Assembly: GCF_023078275.1 (NCBI RefSeq)
Contig: NC_062985.1
Coordinates: forward strand, 4,588,001-4,652,000
Length of the DNA stretch: 64,000 nucleotides
Direction of reading: 5' to 3'
DNA from: Leguminivora glycinivorella
Lineage: Eukaryota > Arthropoda > Insecta > Lepidoptera > Tortricidae
Shown piece by piece: positions 53,703 to 64,000 of the stretch. The notes beneath the pieces were generated by a model. The model had not been told where the DNA came from. It saw nothing but the letters and a program-made list of their open reading frames with translations, and did not search any database. Both the position numbers and the translations under genes were made by a program. Each line of letters starts with the position of its first letter. The stretch's first letter is position 1.

Positions 53703-55447
53703 AGTAACCTAAACCTTTTTTAAATACATATTAGACTCAATAATGATTCAATAAATATTACAGGAAAATCCTGTCTTTGTTCAGTCAAAATCCTCGACAA
53801 ACAGGAGTCAGATCCGATCCGACTGTTATAGGCTTCTGTTTTGCAGCAACGAACGGATGTTTGCAACACCAAATCTAAACAAGTGACCCACTACTTTGAA
53901 CTGGCCTCCCCCATTTAGGTCACAAATTCCGATAAACAGTAATAAAGTCCAAACAAAGCTAAATAATGAGTAAAAATGGCTTCCCAGAATGCGAACAGTG
54001 TGGGAACAGGGGACACATGGCTGCAAGTGTCTTGGGTGCGATTAAATTTAAGTGTCGCTTTAAATACCGCCCTGTGATCATGATCTGTCACTCTGGGTAC
54101 AGATTGATACTTGAATTTACGACTTTTATGAGTTTCAGTTAAAAATCTACTAAAAAAGCTTTTTGTATTATCGACACCTGGACTGTTCTCGAGATTTTCT
54201 TGTAGTCTTGACTCTGAGACTGAGTAGTGTGAGTTACAAGTAGATATCAGAGTCGGAGATATAGACTTAAATTTAATAACACATATACGAAATTAGATGG
54301 GCTGGTCATGGGCCTACTCGCAAACGAAATTTCCAAGGAATCGGTTGAGCTGTTTATAGAAAGTACTGTCGGAAAGTCCGGTGTCGTGGGTTTTGCCCAG
54401 GCACGTTGCAGCATAGCTCACGCATCAGCCTCGTTCAACATTTAATTAATCCTTAATTCAAGACAGCTCGGTAGGTTTTCGACCGTTTTCTGAGGGTTTA
54501 AGTATATTACAAAACTTTTCTCACAGTTTATTAAAAACATTGAGAACAACCGTGTCTCCACATGACGCAAGAAGTTGCTCAACATGTCACTCAGGATGTT
54601 CCAAATGTCACAAGCCAGAAGGCCCCAGATAATTGCCCCGTTTCGATCACGACCGCGGAAGTATCCGAAGTAGCGCGACGTCACCGCGCTATATCCGGCG
54701 CGCGTGGACGGGGATCCCGCAGGCACGTGGCCAATACTATCGGTGTCCAAATAAACCAGCTAGAGCCGGGAATAGAACAACGTTAATAGATAGAAAACAA
54801 GCCAAGAAAGCCAGCATTCTTGGCATTACTTCGGCTCACGCGTGTTCCTGTCGCGTAATGATTGTAAAGTCCACTCGATCGTTACACTTCAGCGGTTCAC
54901 TTCGCTAAAACTGACAAGGCGAGCCAAGTGCTTATGTACTTGCTTGTATGTGCTTGTGCTTAGGTATGGAGTTCCTAAGCGATTTAATTATGAATGGATC
55001 CCATCTTTAATAAGTACAATACAATACAAACATTCTTTATTGTTCACCAATATAACAAGATTACATCACATAACTTTAATTAACTATGGTAGACAACAGG
55101 CGGTCTTATCGCTAAAGAGCGATCTCTTCCAGACAACATTTGGGTAGTGGAGTGGTTTAGGTGGGTGGACAAGTACTTAGTGAAAATTTACTATGGGCAC
55201 TAAATGGTTCCGCGTGTGTAATGGCAGGCTTGGGCCTATTCTGAAAATTGACGACAATACTGGCACAATAACAGGTCTTGGCATCTATAACAGATGATTC
55301 ACACAGTATCACTCAAGATATTCAGTTAGTGGTGAATGACTGACAGGCTGATAGGTACTTTTACCTCTATCGTCCGGTGAACAGACAATTGTGGGCCCAA
55401 AATATAAGAATTTCACTATCGATAAACTTAACAAGTATGTAATCCAT
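53703..55447. other. No gene seen
   Basis: Overlapping frames at 54442-54908 (both strands) share a GC-richer patch, but none shows a domain or splice logic. A possible retroelement 3' tail (ATACAATACAAACATTCTTT) lies near 55018. Confidence 0.3.
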
Positions 55448-55625
55448 ACTAATATTATAAATGGGAAAGTGTGTGTCTGTTTGTTTGTCTGCCTTTCATG
55501 GCAAAACGGGCGACGAATTGACGTGATTTTTTAAGTAAGAGATAGTTGAAGGGATGAAGAGTGACATAGGCTACTTTTTGTCTCTTTCTAACGCGAGCGA
55601 AGCCGCGGGCAAAAACTAGTATATA
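55448..55625 (-). mobile_element. Repeat family C copy (reverse)
   Basis: ATTATAAATGGGAAAGTGTG ... AGTGACATAGGCTACTTTTT ... GAGCGAAGCCGCGGGCAAAA. Confidence 0.65.
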
Positions 55626-56069
55626 CGTATAAAGGTATTCGATACCTATTTTTGCCGTTCGTTTTAGAACCACAACATCTGGCGAAGTGCAGGAATTCCC
55701 ACTTTGATAGAAATAAGTCGACGCATCCAGCGATTGGAATCCAATAAAGGTAAAACAGTCATTCGCCGAGAGGTGGAGCTCTGTGGCTCTGTATGCCCAA
55801 GTTTAGACGCAGAATGTTTGCTGTTTCTATTACAAAGTGTGGATGTAAAGACAGCATTTTAGCATTATCTAGACCAAATTCAAAATATGAAACCTACGCG
55901 AGACGACGCAGTTATTTAACGGTATAATTGGTTAAGTTATCAATAATTTACTGTGAGTGTTTATATTGGGAAAGCGTCCTTTTACGATTAGGTGCCTATC
56001 ACAATCATAAAGGTTTGAAATTTGCGTTATCTATCTAAGTAGGTACTTAATTCTGGTTCAATCCTAGAT
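55626..56069. other. No gene seen
   Basis: No coding or repeat structure that I can support. Confidence 0.3.
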
Positions 56070-56215
56070 ACGATTAGCCGAATGGCACAATCTCACGAAA
56101 CGCTCACGAAACGAAAGTAGATATCTATCTCTATCGCGCTTGCGTTTGGCGCGACAGAGCCAGCGGCGTATCGCTTTCGTTTGGCGTCGGAGAAATGCCA
56201 TTCGGCTACGGGGCC
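56070..56215 (-). mobile_element. MITE family D copy
   Basis: The outer AGCCGAATGGCA / TGCCATTCGGCT are perfect inverted repeats. The interior GCGATAGAGATAGATA block (minus strand) matches 51070-51235. Confidence 0.6.
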
Positions 56216-56221
56216 TGCTAC

Positions 56222-56368
56222 TAATTGGGGTGCATTGGGGTAATTTAGAAAGGCGTCTAATTTCGAAAGTTACATAAAAATCATCATTAATTATTTCCGT
56301 CATATCAAGATTCCCCTTTCGAAATTACCTGAGCATTTCTGTGCTTCGAAATTACCCCAATGCACCCT
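56222..56368. mobile_element. Hairpin MITE, about 147 bp
   Basis: TAATTGGGGTGCATTGGGGT then AATTT / AAATT then ACCCCAATGCACCCTA, with an inner TTTCGAAA pair. Confidence 0.65.
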
Positions 56369-56811
56369 ACTTAACAAATTTTCCTATAACTTTCTACATA
56401 GTGATCATTTGAATCTTTAAATATTCAAAAGCTTAGTTTAGTAACAATTGAAAGTACCTATCTACCTATATAAAAGCTGCTGAAGCAAAAACAAAAATAT
56501 CTATTCGTCAAGTCAGTTCATGCACGTAATTTCAGTTCCCAATCACAAATTATAATTATTTTTAATGAACGAAGTTAGAGATGATTTATGCTTTAAAGAT
56601 AACGTATCAATACTATAATTATGAAAGGTCAATGGGTGCATGTGCATGGAGTGGGCGATAAATCAATTTCGGCTTTTTCGACTTTAGTTATTTGATTTAA
56701 ATATTTTTGATTCGTGTTTTTAAGTAGATACTTAATTACTATTACAATAATCCGTTAGGTAATAAGATACTAATGTAAACACATAATAATTTGTATATTT
56801 TCTTTTCGAGA

Positions 56812-56872
56812 TCATCATCATCATCATATCAGCCTTTTATCGCCCACTGCTGAGCATAGGCCTCTCTTCTAG
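56812..56872 (-). mobile_element. RTE-type LINE 3' end
   Basis: On the minus strand AGAGAGGCCTATGCTCAGCA then GTGGGCGATAAAAGGCTG and (ATGATG)n, the same terminus as 17625-17680. Confidence 0.65.
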
Positions 56873-57365
56873 TAGATCTCTAGATATATCACTAAAAACA
56901 ATATAGTCGATATATAACGAGTTATCCTTGTTTATCCTTGTTCATCTTTGTTCAGAAAAAAAAACAGATATTATTGCTCTTGTATTTTATTCTAAAATCT
57001 TCAATAAATTGACTGTGATTATGAAAATCCTATCATATCAAAATTTCAGTTCTTCGTTAGCACATTTTCCCATGCAATGATTACACGATAGACCCAGTTT
57101 AGCTTCCTATTTATTTATAAATAGGTATCTACCTAGATGCCTATGCCATTATTAATTAAATTACGAAAGCTTTTATTGAACAGTAAGAGACGGTGCCAAC
57201 TGCCAAACTGCCAATAGAAATTGAAACTGAAATTAACACAACGCTTTCGATAGGTCATGAAAAGCGAAGGAAAGAATTACAAGTAGACACTTATTTATGG
57301 AAATGGGCCCATTAGGAATATTAGGTACCTACCACACATTTATTTGTATTATATCAACTAGTCAT
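56873..57365. other. No gene seen
   Basis: AT-rich; a short TTATCCTTGTT tandem repeat lies near 56925. Confidence 0.3.
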
Positions 57366-57606
57366 TTACATATATAAGAAACTAGTACTAAACTTAAAAG
57401 CTAGCTAATGTCTAAAATAGGCCCTTGAGGCATTGTACCAAGGATACTAGCGACATTTCCTCGCTGTATCGCAATGCTGATACGTTGTGCGAGGAAGCCG
57501 CCAGCTCTTCGATCACCAGTTGCCTCAACCAGACGCTCCGCGATTTCTGTGAACAACTTGTTCGCGCTGGGACCCCATGGACCTAGAGTTTCTACCCGCC
57601 ACGTAA
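57366..57606 (-). pseudogene. LINE ORF2 C-terminal remnant
   Basis: The minus strand reads VETLGPWG, LVEATGD.RAG.FLAQRIS, then IQRGNVASILGTMPQGPI and a stop. It is cleaner than the copy at 41290-41490. 5'-truncated: no RT catalytic motifs. Confidence 0.65.
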
Positions 57607-58427
57607 GTATCGCAAGTATAGAAACATTAAAATGAGCATTTAAAGTTTGGTCAAATTATTAAATACATACTTATTTCCTACATGCATGGTTACCTATGAG
57701 TACCGTGTTTTTTATGTTACTTAAAAGTATTTGAAAGGATAATTTCACAAAATAGATTTGATATTCAATTGGTAGTTATATTTTAATATTTGTCTAAACC
57801 ATACAGAATTGACTACGTACTAGAACTATTTAATTAGATTTATCTAAATGCGAATTTAATATTGGTATTTGATAATGACAATATTAAAATTTTAAGTTCA
57901 GATTTGACATTTTTAAAGTAACTTCATTTGTTTAGTTGTAACTAATAACTAGTACTCGAATATTTTTTTTGTGATCATTATCTCGTTTTTTTTTGAGATA
58001 GAAAAAGTAATGACTAAAACCTACCTGCGTTCAATCCAGGAAGCACCGTGTCCACAAGTTTCTCACAAAACCACAGTACCTACTCAATAAAAGTTAGTTT
58101 ACGCACGTATCGTAGCGCCACGAACTGCGCATGCACACAAGCAATCAGATTGCGAACTCGCGCGCTACTGAACTGAGTTAACTGTAGCTTTACTGTGGGG
58201 TCGCGCTACGGGCTACGAAAGCACGCGGCAAGTTTTGTGGGGTCTACGCAGGTTTGTGAACCTACGACTGAAAAAGCTGAATGCATAAAAATATTATACA
58301 AATAATGTATTTAAAATTTTAACTAAGTATAAGTTTAGTTTCATTATATTATGTTTCAAGTCAATAAAAAAATTAATTATTTTATAATTAAAATATTTTA
58401 AACGGGTTAGGTAATCAAGTATTAAAG
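57607..58427. other. No gene; GC-richer patch at 58100-58260
   Basis: The GC-richer patch has partly inverted motifs (ACCTGCGT.../ACGCAGGT near 58023 and 58247), so it may be an old MITE. Confidence 0.3.
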
Positions 58428-58479
58428 TCGATATAACGCTCCTAGGAAATGGATCGAAACATGTCGAGCGTTATATCGA
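58428..58479 (+). ncRNA. Hammerhead-like remnant, perfect 14-bp stem I, deleted core half
   Basis: TCGATATAACGCTC (58428-58441) and GAGCGTTATATCGA (58466-58479) pair perfectly. Between them stand GGATC, GAAAC, AT and GTC: the hammerhead stem II 3' strand, GAAA box, mini-stem III and cleavage triplet. The CUGANGA box and stem II 5' strand appear deleted (only CTAGGAAAT remains), so it should be inactive. The downstream TTTGAGTATCACGGGAGTTTT is shared with 60640-60670. Confidence 0.5.
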
Positions 58480-59384
58480 GTTTTAAATATATTTGAGTAT
58501 CACGGGAGTTTTCGGGATGTTGTGGCCGATGTCAATCGAAGATCATTTTTAATGACCAAGGACTAACGGCAAGTAAGCATGACGGTTCATGTACAACATT
58601 ACAATGTTGGGTTCCGTGGCTTTTCCCGTCCGTCAAAACAAACGCAAATTTAAAACGAATTATTGTAAATAACTGTGATATATGTGTACCAACTTATTAT
58701 ACTTACTTATGTATAGGGTAGTTATAACTATTCAGTCTTGAATAAAACCTCATACGAATCGCATTAAGTGTTTGGGTCTAGTACCTAGATATCCATTCTC
58801 CTGTGTCCTGGAATTCGTAGTAAACAATCTTTGGCGGCGTTTTGAGTTTAACTTTGTACAACAACCTGAAAAACGATTCAAAATTCTCACTGCGTGCCTG
58901 TTTTGTTGGTTCGCTTCTGGTTGTTGGTTGGGTGCACAAAACTTTTAAAATCTAAATCTTATTCACTCACCATACGCCGTTCCCATAAAATCGGATAGTC
59001 CTAAATATGAAAAGTTATTTGTTTAAACTGTTAAACCATAAAATTAACCCCTTATATCAGCACAATGGGATCAAGCCCCCTTGCGCCCCGCTATTAATGA
59101 TATTTGCACATTTAAAACGATAAATTACCCTTGCCCTAAATAGGATTAATTTTGAAAGAATAAAAAGAACTGAGAGTAGCGAAAGTCTCTGCTTTAGGTT
59201 CGACAAAAGCTACTAGTAAAATTTCTCAAACGATTTTTTATGAGCCATTTCCATAACTAGCAGGTAGGTCAAATGCACTTATACTCGGCGGACCTATAAA
59301 TACTAACTTGATTTAACTTCTACTTTGTGTACCTATAGGCATCTAAAAAACCCAAAGTACCCTTTCAGAAAAGAGTGCCCATAC
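58480..59384. other. No gene seen
   Basis: No supported features. Confidence 0.3.
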
Positions 59385-59510
59385 AGGTTTCTAATGGGTC
59401 GGCAACGCGCATGTGACACCCCTTGAGTTGCTGGCGTCCATAGGTTAAGGTGACTGCTTTCCACCAGGTAGACCGAATGGTCGTTTACCACCGACATAGT
59501 ATAAAAAAAA
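59385..59510 (+). mobile_element. SINE 3' fragment with A-tail
   Basis: CTAATGGGTCGGCAACGCGC ... CACCGACATAGTATAAAAAA. Best-preserved copy of this body in the window (compare 6343 and 27145). Confidence 0.55.
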
Positions 59511-60112
59511 TATGAGGCAGAATTTTTTTAAAGTATTAACATTGTATAAAGCCAAATATTGCTGGTTAATTTTAACAACGGTTTTTCATTAATATGATTT
59601 ATATCAATTTAATTACCTGCTGACGATTATAATCTCATTTCACCACCCACAGCCCTTAGTGTAATTATTTACATGGGCTTGTTAACATCACGAAAAGATT
59701 AATTAACCAACTGTTGGTAGCCAACGTCATCAGTCTATCTAGTTTGGTTTATTTTTCACTATAGATAAATTCAAACCTTAAAACACTTTAATAAGTTGCA
59801 TATTTACTAGCTTTGTGCCGTATAAGAATACCTATATACGGAGTAATATAAACTCATGTTTGTAATGAATAAGGTTCAAGCTACCGAGGAGTAGGGTGAG
59901 TAATCAAATTATGGGCCATGTCAGCTGTGCATGTGGCGCCTTGAGTGCGTGAGAGCAGGGGCGCGTGAATATCGATATTTTTATCGCCATCTCTGTCAAC
60001 ATGAGACGGAGATAGATATGATAAGTATAGGTACGAGTAACATTGGATGTTTATGGTAGCTACTTAAGAATTTTATTTTAATTTAAATTTTCCAACAAAG
60101 ATGACAATCGTT
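59511..60112. other. No gene seen
   Basis: No supported features. Confidence 0.3.
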
Positions 60113-60547
60113 ATTTAAAAATATTTTCCCCTCACTAGCTCGGAAACACGTGTTTTGTCCTTTAATACCAGCGGGTAAAAACGCATTTTATCCACTAGTG
60201 GGCATAGTAATTTGACCTTCAATAAAGTCAAATTAACTCCTTTAAAATTGATAAAAGTAGGTGAATCTAGTAATAAAGATGATTTAATACCACCTGTGGA
60301 ACTACTGGAAGCAGTGATAAAGGCATTTTTTGCGTTATAGTTTCCTCGCTATAGTGAGGGGAAAAGTACACTTACACTCGGGTGCAAATGTATTTTACTT
60401 CTCGTGTGTTAACTCGCAAGTTCAGGATTCTATTCTCGAACCACTCGCTTCGCTCGTGGTTCAACTATACAATCCTTTCACTTGCTCGTTTTTCAATTCC
60501 ACACTCGGCGTTAAAATACAAGTTTGCCCCTTGTATAACAAATAACT
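60113..60547 (-). mobile_element. Foldback MITE, reverse copy of the 9351-9790 element
   Basis: CCCCTCACTAGCTCGGAAAC ... TACAAGTTTGCCCCTTGTAT then AACAAATAACTAT. More diverged than the two copies in the tandem duplication. The overlapping frames at 60330-60570 are repeat sequence. Confidence 0.65.
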
Positions 60548-60556
60548 ATTTAAACG

Positions 60557-60624
60557 GGATACTCACGTGACGTTCGACATGTTTCGATCCATTCCCGAGG
60601 ATCTTTCTTAACACGTGAGTAACC
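60557..60624 (-). ncRNA. Hammerhead-like fold with long stem I and paired stem II
   Basis: On the minus strand: ACTCACGTG, an 8-nt core, GATCC, loop TCGGGAAT, GGATC, GAAAC, AT, GTC, GAACGT, CACGTGAGT. Stem I (60561-60569 with 60612-60620) is 9 bp and perfect, with outer CGGG/CCCG pairs. Stem II is 5 bp. GAAAC-AT-GTC gives the same mini-stem III and cleavage triplet as at 15318. The CUGANGA box is mutated (TTAAGAAA precedes GATCC), so cleavage is doubtful. Confidence 0.5.
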
Positions 60625-60669
60625 CGCTTAAAATATTTTTAAATATGTTTGAGTCTCACGGGAGTTTTA

Positions 60670-61182
60670 TAGTTAAAAATGACAATCGTTAATACAAAAC
60701 GACAAAGGAGTGTATAGAAATATTGAAATGATTTGTCGTAGCATCGATCAACGGATATTGTATATGCCGTTTTCATCTAAACGCTAACACATTAACTTTC
60801 GGTTGTCGATAAGGTTGATCCAATTGAAGCTTTACGAAACTGTCGACTTATTGACGACTGACTATGTGTATACTTTTGGATAAGAACCTAACATATTTTT
60901 TAAGGGTTAGCGCCTAATGGGATCGAATATTTGATCGGAAAAAAGTTGAATGAAAGTCTCAACACAGATTATTAATAAGTTACTAATGTAGCAGATCCTT
61001 CACTTGCCCGCAAAGCGACAAATACCTACGCTTTAATTAACTAATAAGTTACTACGTAAAACTCAGAAGAATAGTATATAGGTACGTGCCACGCGATTTG
61101 TTCATTCGAATGAACGGCTAGCGTGTCTAGGCACGTAAAACGCGACTGCGAGCGAGTGACGTAGGCCTGGCCTGGAACTGAA
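60670..61182. other. No gene seen
   Basis: No supported features. Confidence 0.3.
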
Positions 61183-61290
61183 TGAAATTTAAATTATTAG
61201 CGCCGATAACGGCGAAGAGGAGTAGTAGTAGCATAACGTGGTTCAGGCAGAGAAAATATTTATCTATGGTTCAGGCAGGAGGAGAAAATA
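61183..61290 (+). mobile_element. Retroelement tail fragment shared with 11125-11190
   Basis: GAAATTTAAATTATTAGCGCCG ... GTGGTTCAGGCAGAG, then a second GTTCAGGCAGGAGGAG. Confidence 0.45.
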
Positions 61291-61695
61291 AATTTAATAT
61301 AAACTGAGAGCAAAGGATAAACCAAAAACAACGGATGGATTAAAAGAAGTGAGTGATAATGCTAAGATGATGAAAAATAGAGGAGGATGGGAGAGTATAC
61401 AACATTATTTAGTAAGCGCTGGTGGCCTATCGGTAAGAGCGTGCGACTTTCGATCCGGAGGTCGCGGGTTCGAACCCGGCTCGTACCAATGACTTTTTCT
61501 GAACTTATGTGCGAAATGTCATTTGATATTTGCCAGTCGCTTTTCGGTGAAGGAAAACATCGTGAGGAAACCGGACTAATTCCAATAAGGCCACGCCTTC
61601 GGGTTGGAAGGTCAGATGGCAGTCGCTTTCGTAAAAACTAGTGCCTACGCCAAATCTTGGGGTAAGTTATCAAAGCGGACCCCAGGCTCCCATGA

Positions 61696-62821
61696 ACTCC
61701 CTCGTTAACAAGAAAACTAGAAACAGTTGTAAAAACAATTATTATACAGGGTGGCCCAAAAATACGTTGACAAACGTTTGTATAATTACTTTTCTGTCCT
61801 TACACGAATGATTGTCTTACAAATTAAAATGTGAACCCTTAATAATTTTTGACCGAATAAATCGAATCGTCTTCAAAATATCCTCCTTTGGCTTTGAAGT
61901 ACGAACGCAAATATTAGAACAAAAAATTATCGATATGCCGCTGCACCTCTAGTATGACATTCGTCTGACTTATTGCACTTATAATTTGTAAAATACCCTA
62001 ACTTTTGTAATCAATAAACGGTCTAGGGTTTTAAGATTGATTACAAACTATAATTTATAGTTTTAAGTAAGGTGCATTTACGTAAGTAGGCTGAAACGTA
62101 TCGAGCTTATGAATCTGGAAAAAAATGTCTTTACACGATTGGTCTACATTACAAACCTTGCGAAATATCCATGCTAATGCTGTTGAAATATCCACGGTGG
62201 ATGTAGAAATATGCAGAAATATAGGCCCAAAAAATATTTTCGGTAACTTCGATATTTTGGTTTATTACAACATTATTTCCCCATTCTTTGTTAACGTAAT
62301 TTTGGGCCACCCTGTAAATTATTCAAAATTTGCAAAATACTACCCGTTAGCTTAAAGCATAAATTCCTTCTAGCAGTTAACAACCATGGCAATGTAGAGC
62401 ATAACTCAATACTGATAGAACATAAGCATGGAACAAGGGCAGTAACAGCGCGAAAATTTGATGTTCCCCGGGTTAGTAATTATTTTGGAGATAGAACTCT
62501 AAGAAAAAAATTCCGTATTTAATGAATAGTCTACCCGAGACTATTCGACAAGAGAAAAATAAAAATAAATTTAAAAGCGCCTTGAAACTGTACTTGTTGC
62601 AAACACTCGAGTGACAACTGCATACATGCAAGTGCCACTTAAGTGAACTGTTAGATTAAAATAAAATGTAAGTATAAACATGAGATACAAAGAGACTCAT
62701 ACATGCAGTCAAACTGTATATACAGATTTTTGTTCTAGAACTTTTTTCGATGATTGTATTTAAGACAAGAATCTGTGCCCAAACCAGAACTGTGCATTAA
62801 TAATAAATAAATAAATAATAA
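61696..62821 (+). mobile_element. 5'-truncated LINE (CR1/Jockey type) inside the SINE
   Basis: Near its 3' end it encodes GDRTLRKKFRI and, after a frameshift, NSLPETIRQEKNKNKFKSAL then KLYLLQTLE and a stop. This is the classic (W)NSLP..I.......FK..LK.YLL end of CR1/Jockey-like ORF2 proteins. It closes with an (AATA)n tail directly at the target duplication. The only other piece of it is the ~50 bp left of the mariner insertion. Confidence 0.7.
61746..62314. mobile_element. mariner-type element, 569 bp, nested in the LINE
   Basis: CAGGGTGGCCCAAAAATACG / CGTAATTTTGGGCCACCCTG terminal inverted repeats with TA on both sides (61744-61745 and 62315-62316). The minus strand retains a broken FKAKGG.FED-like piece near 61880, possibly from a transposase C-terminus. 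Otherwise non-coding. Confidence 0.75.
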
Positions 62822-62865
62822 ATGAGCCGTGGCAAATGCCGGGATAACGCAAGGAGGATGATGAA

Positions 62866-63089
62866 TGTTGTGCCGACCCTGAATAACAGGAGATAGGAGG
62901 ATGAAAGTAAAGGAGTATTAGAATATACTAGGTACAGATAAATAAAATGTGTCATATAAAAATTATCATATATTTCAAAATATGCTACAATTATAATGTA
63001 AACGAGATTTTAATGATAAAATGAATAGTATTTACAACTTTAATCGTGCCTGCCGTAATTAAGAGTAAGAAGTCCAAAATTGTAGGAAC
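62866..63089. other. No gene seen
   Basis: AT-rich; nothing recognised. Confidence 0.3.
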
Positions 63090-63255
63090 ATGCTTTACAA
63101 TGTATGTAGTGCGAACAGCTTTGCCTTCGTATTCTTACGGAAACGTGCAAACGAACGTGTCATGCTATTTCAGTCAGTGTACAAGACTTACGCTGTCTGA
63201 ACTAGCATGACAAATACGAACGTTTCCGGAAAAATACGAAGGACTACATCTGTAA
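63090..63255. mobile_element. MITE related to 20140-20300
   Basis: TAGTGCGAACAGCTTTGCCT ... GGAAACGTGCAAACGAACGT ... CATGACAAATACGAACGTTT. Confidence 0.55.
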
Positions 63256-63612
63256 TATTTCTTGTCATATAGAAGTCAGTGCAAATATTATTGTAAAGAC
63301 ACAGACAGATAATCTAATAGACATGCTAAGACAATGAAAAAAAAAGTATGTCATAATTTGTTTATGTAATCATTTAAATTAAAAGGCACAGTGAAGGTTT
63401 TAGGACCACTGAGCTGCATGTGTTGCTAAGCAAAAAACTGAATCTTCAAAAAAATTATGGGTTTGACAGCACTGATAAAATGTCAACCTCCATTATATCC
63501 TCAAAATTATTTAATCGTATTCTACAAATAAAAGTCTGTCTTGATTTTCTATTTTGACTTATGCAATTGTAAGAAAAGTGCTAAATAAATTAAATTAGAT
63601 TATTGCAACATA

Positions 63613-63858
63613 GAGTCTGGCTAATGAAAGTTGAACCCAGTTTTTTTTTAAAACAGCAACTCTGGATTTAACGAATTTCGGTAAAAGTTAACAGCGAAAT
63701 CTATAAATAATAATGAATAACACCATAAACATTAGTAAAGTAAGTGCTGTAAATTAATTAGAATTAATAAAAAAGAAACCATGTTATCAATGTGTTGCCA
63801 GCTCCAATTTTTTTGAAATTGCCACGTTTTTTCGGGCTCAACTTTCATTAGCCAGACT
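63613..63858. mobile_element. mariner-type MITE, 246 bp, TA target site
   Basis: GAGTCTGGCTAATGAAAGTTGA / TCAACTTTCATTAGCCAGACTC are perfect inverted repeats with TA on both sides (63611-63612 and 63859-63860). Confidence 0.75.
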
Positions 63859-64000
63859 CTAACTGTTATATGGATAAAAAAGAATAAAGGGAGTTATTGT
63901 TTTACGCTAATTAGTACATCTATTAGACTACTTGTCTGTGGTATAACAGATAATAAAGATATACTGAGATACATAGTAACAACTACCTATGCATAATTAT

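Larger units (their letters stand above)
61420..62865 (+). mobile_element. tRNA-derived SINE split by a 1.1-kb LINE insertion
   Basis: The SINE head (TATCGGTAAGAGCGTGCGAC, B box GGTTCGAACCC) starts at 61420 and its body runs to 61695 at GGCTCCCATGA. It resumes at 62822 with ATGAGCCGTGGCAAATGCCG and ends in GCAAGGAGGATGATG. ATGA is duplicated at the junctions (61692-61695 and 62822-62825). Confidence 0.75.

Overview
This window looks like ordinary nuclear DNA from an insect, most likely a moth or butterfly. It is AT-rich and gene-poor. It holds many tRNA-headed SINEs, RTE-like LINE 3' ends with (GATGAT)n tails, hairpin MITEs and a Penelope-like retroelement. The one cellular gene has insect-type long introns. 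The lepidopteran call rests on my recollection of several repeat families and was not searched.

The only cellular protein-coding gene I can support lies on the minus strand, from the start codon at 50387 to the stop at 23269. Six exons join with matching splice phases into one 292-residue open frame: a signal peptide, two immunoglobulin domains of the Dpr (defective proboscis extension response)/zig-8 type, and a hydrophobic C-terminal tail that suggests a GPI anchor. Intron 1 is about 18.1 kb and intron 2 about 7.0 kb; introns 3-5 are 345-365 bp. A decayed tandem copy of exon 2 lies in intron 2.

Left of the gene (1-23.2 kb) is a graveyard of non-autonomous DNA transposons, including a near-identical 1.77 kb tandem duplication (9351-12961), a 317-bp inverted MITE dimer (17796-18112) and RTE-type LINE remains. 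Intron 2 contains a 1,155-bp hAT-like element with an exact 8-bp target duplication (27504-28658). Intron 1 contains a 4.7-kb PIF/Harbinger element with GC-rich ~220-bp terminal inverted repeats (33176-37924), and a Penelope-like element inserted as an inverted dimer between 13-bp target duplications (47264-48643). A MITE carrying a piece of LINE reverse transcriptase ends about 40 bp from the donor of exon 1.

Right of the gene (50.5-64 kb) are more SINEs and MITEs, and a three-level nested insertion (SINE, LINE, mariner-type MITE) at 61420-62865. At 15.3, 58.4 and 60.6 kb there are hammerhead-ribozyme-like folds. All share a GAAACATGTC core, and two have long, perfectly paired stems of unrelated sequence. 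No functional tRNA or rRNA gene, CRISPR array or bacterial-type operon is present.
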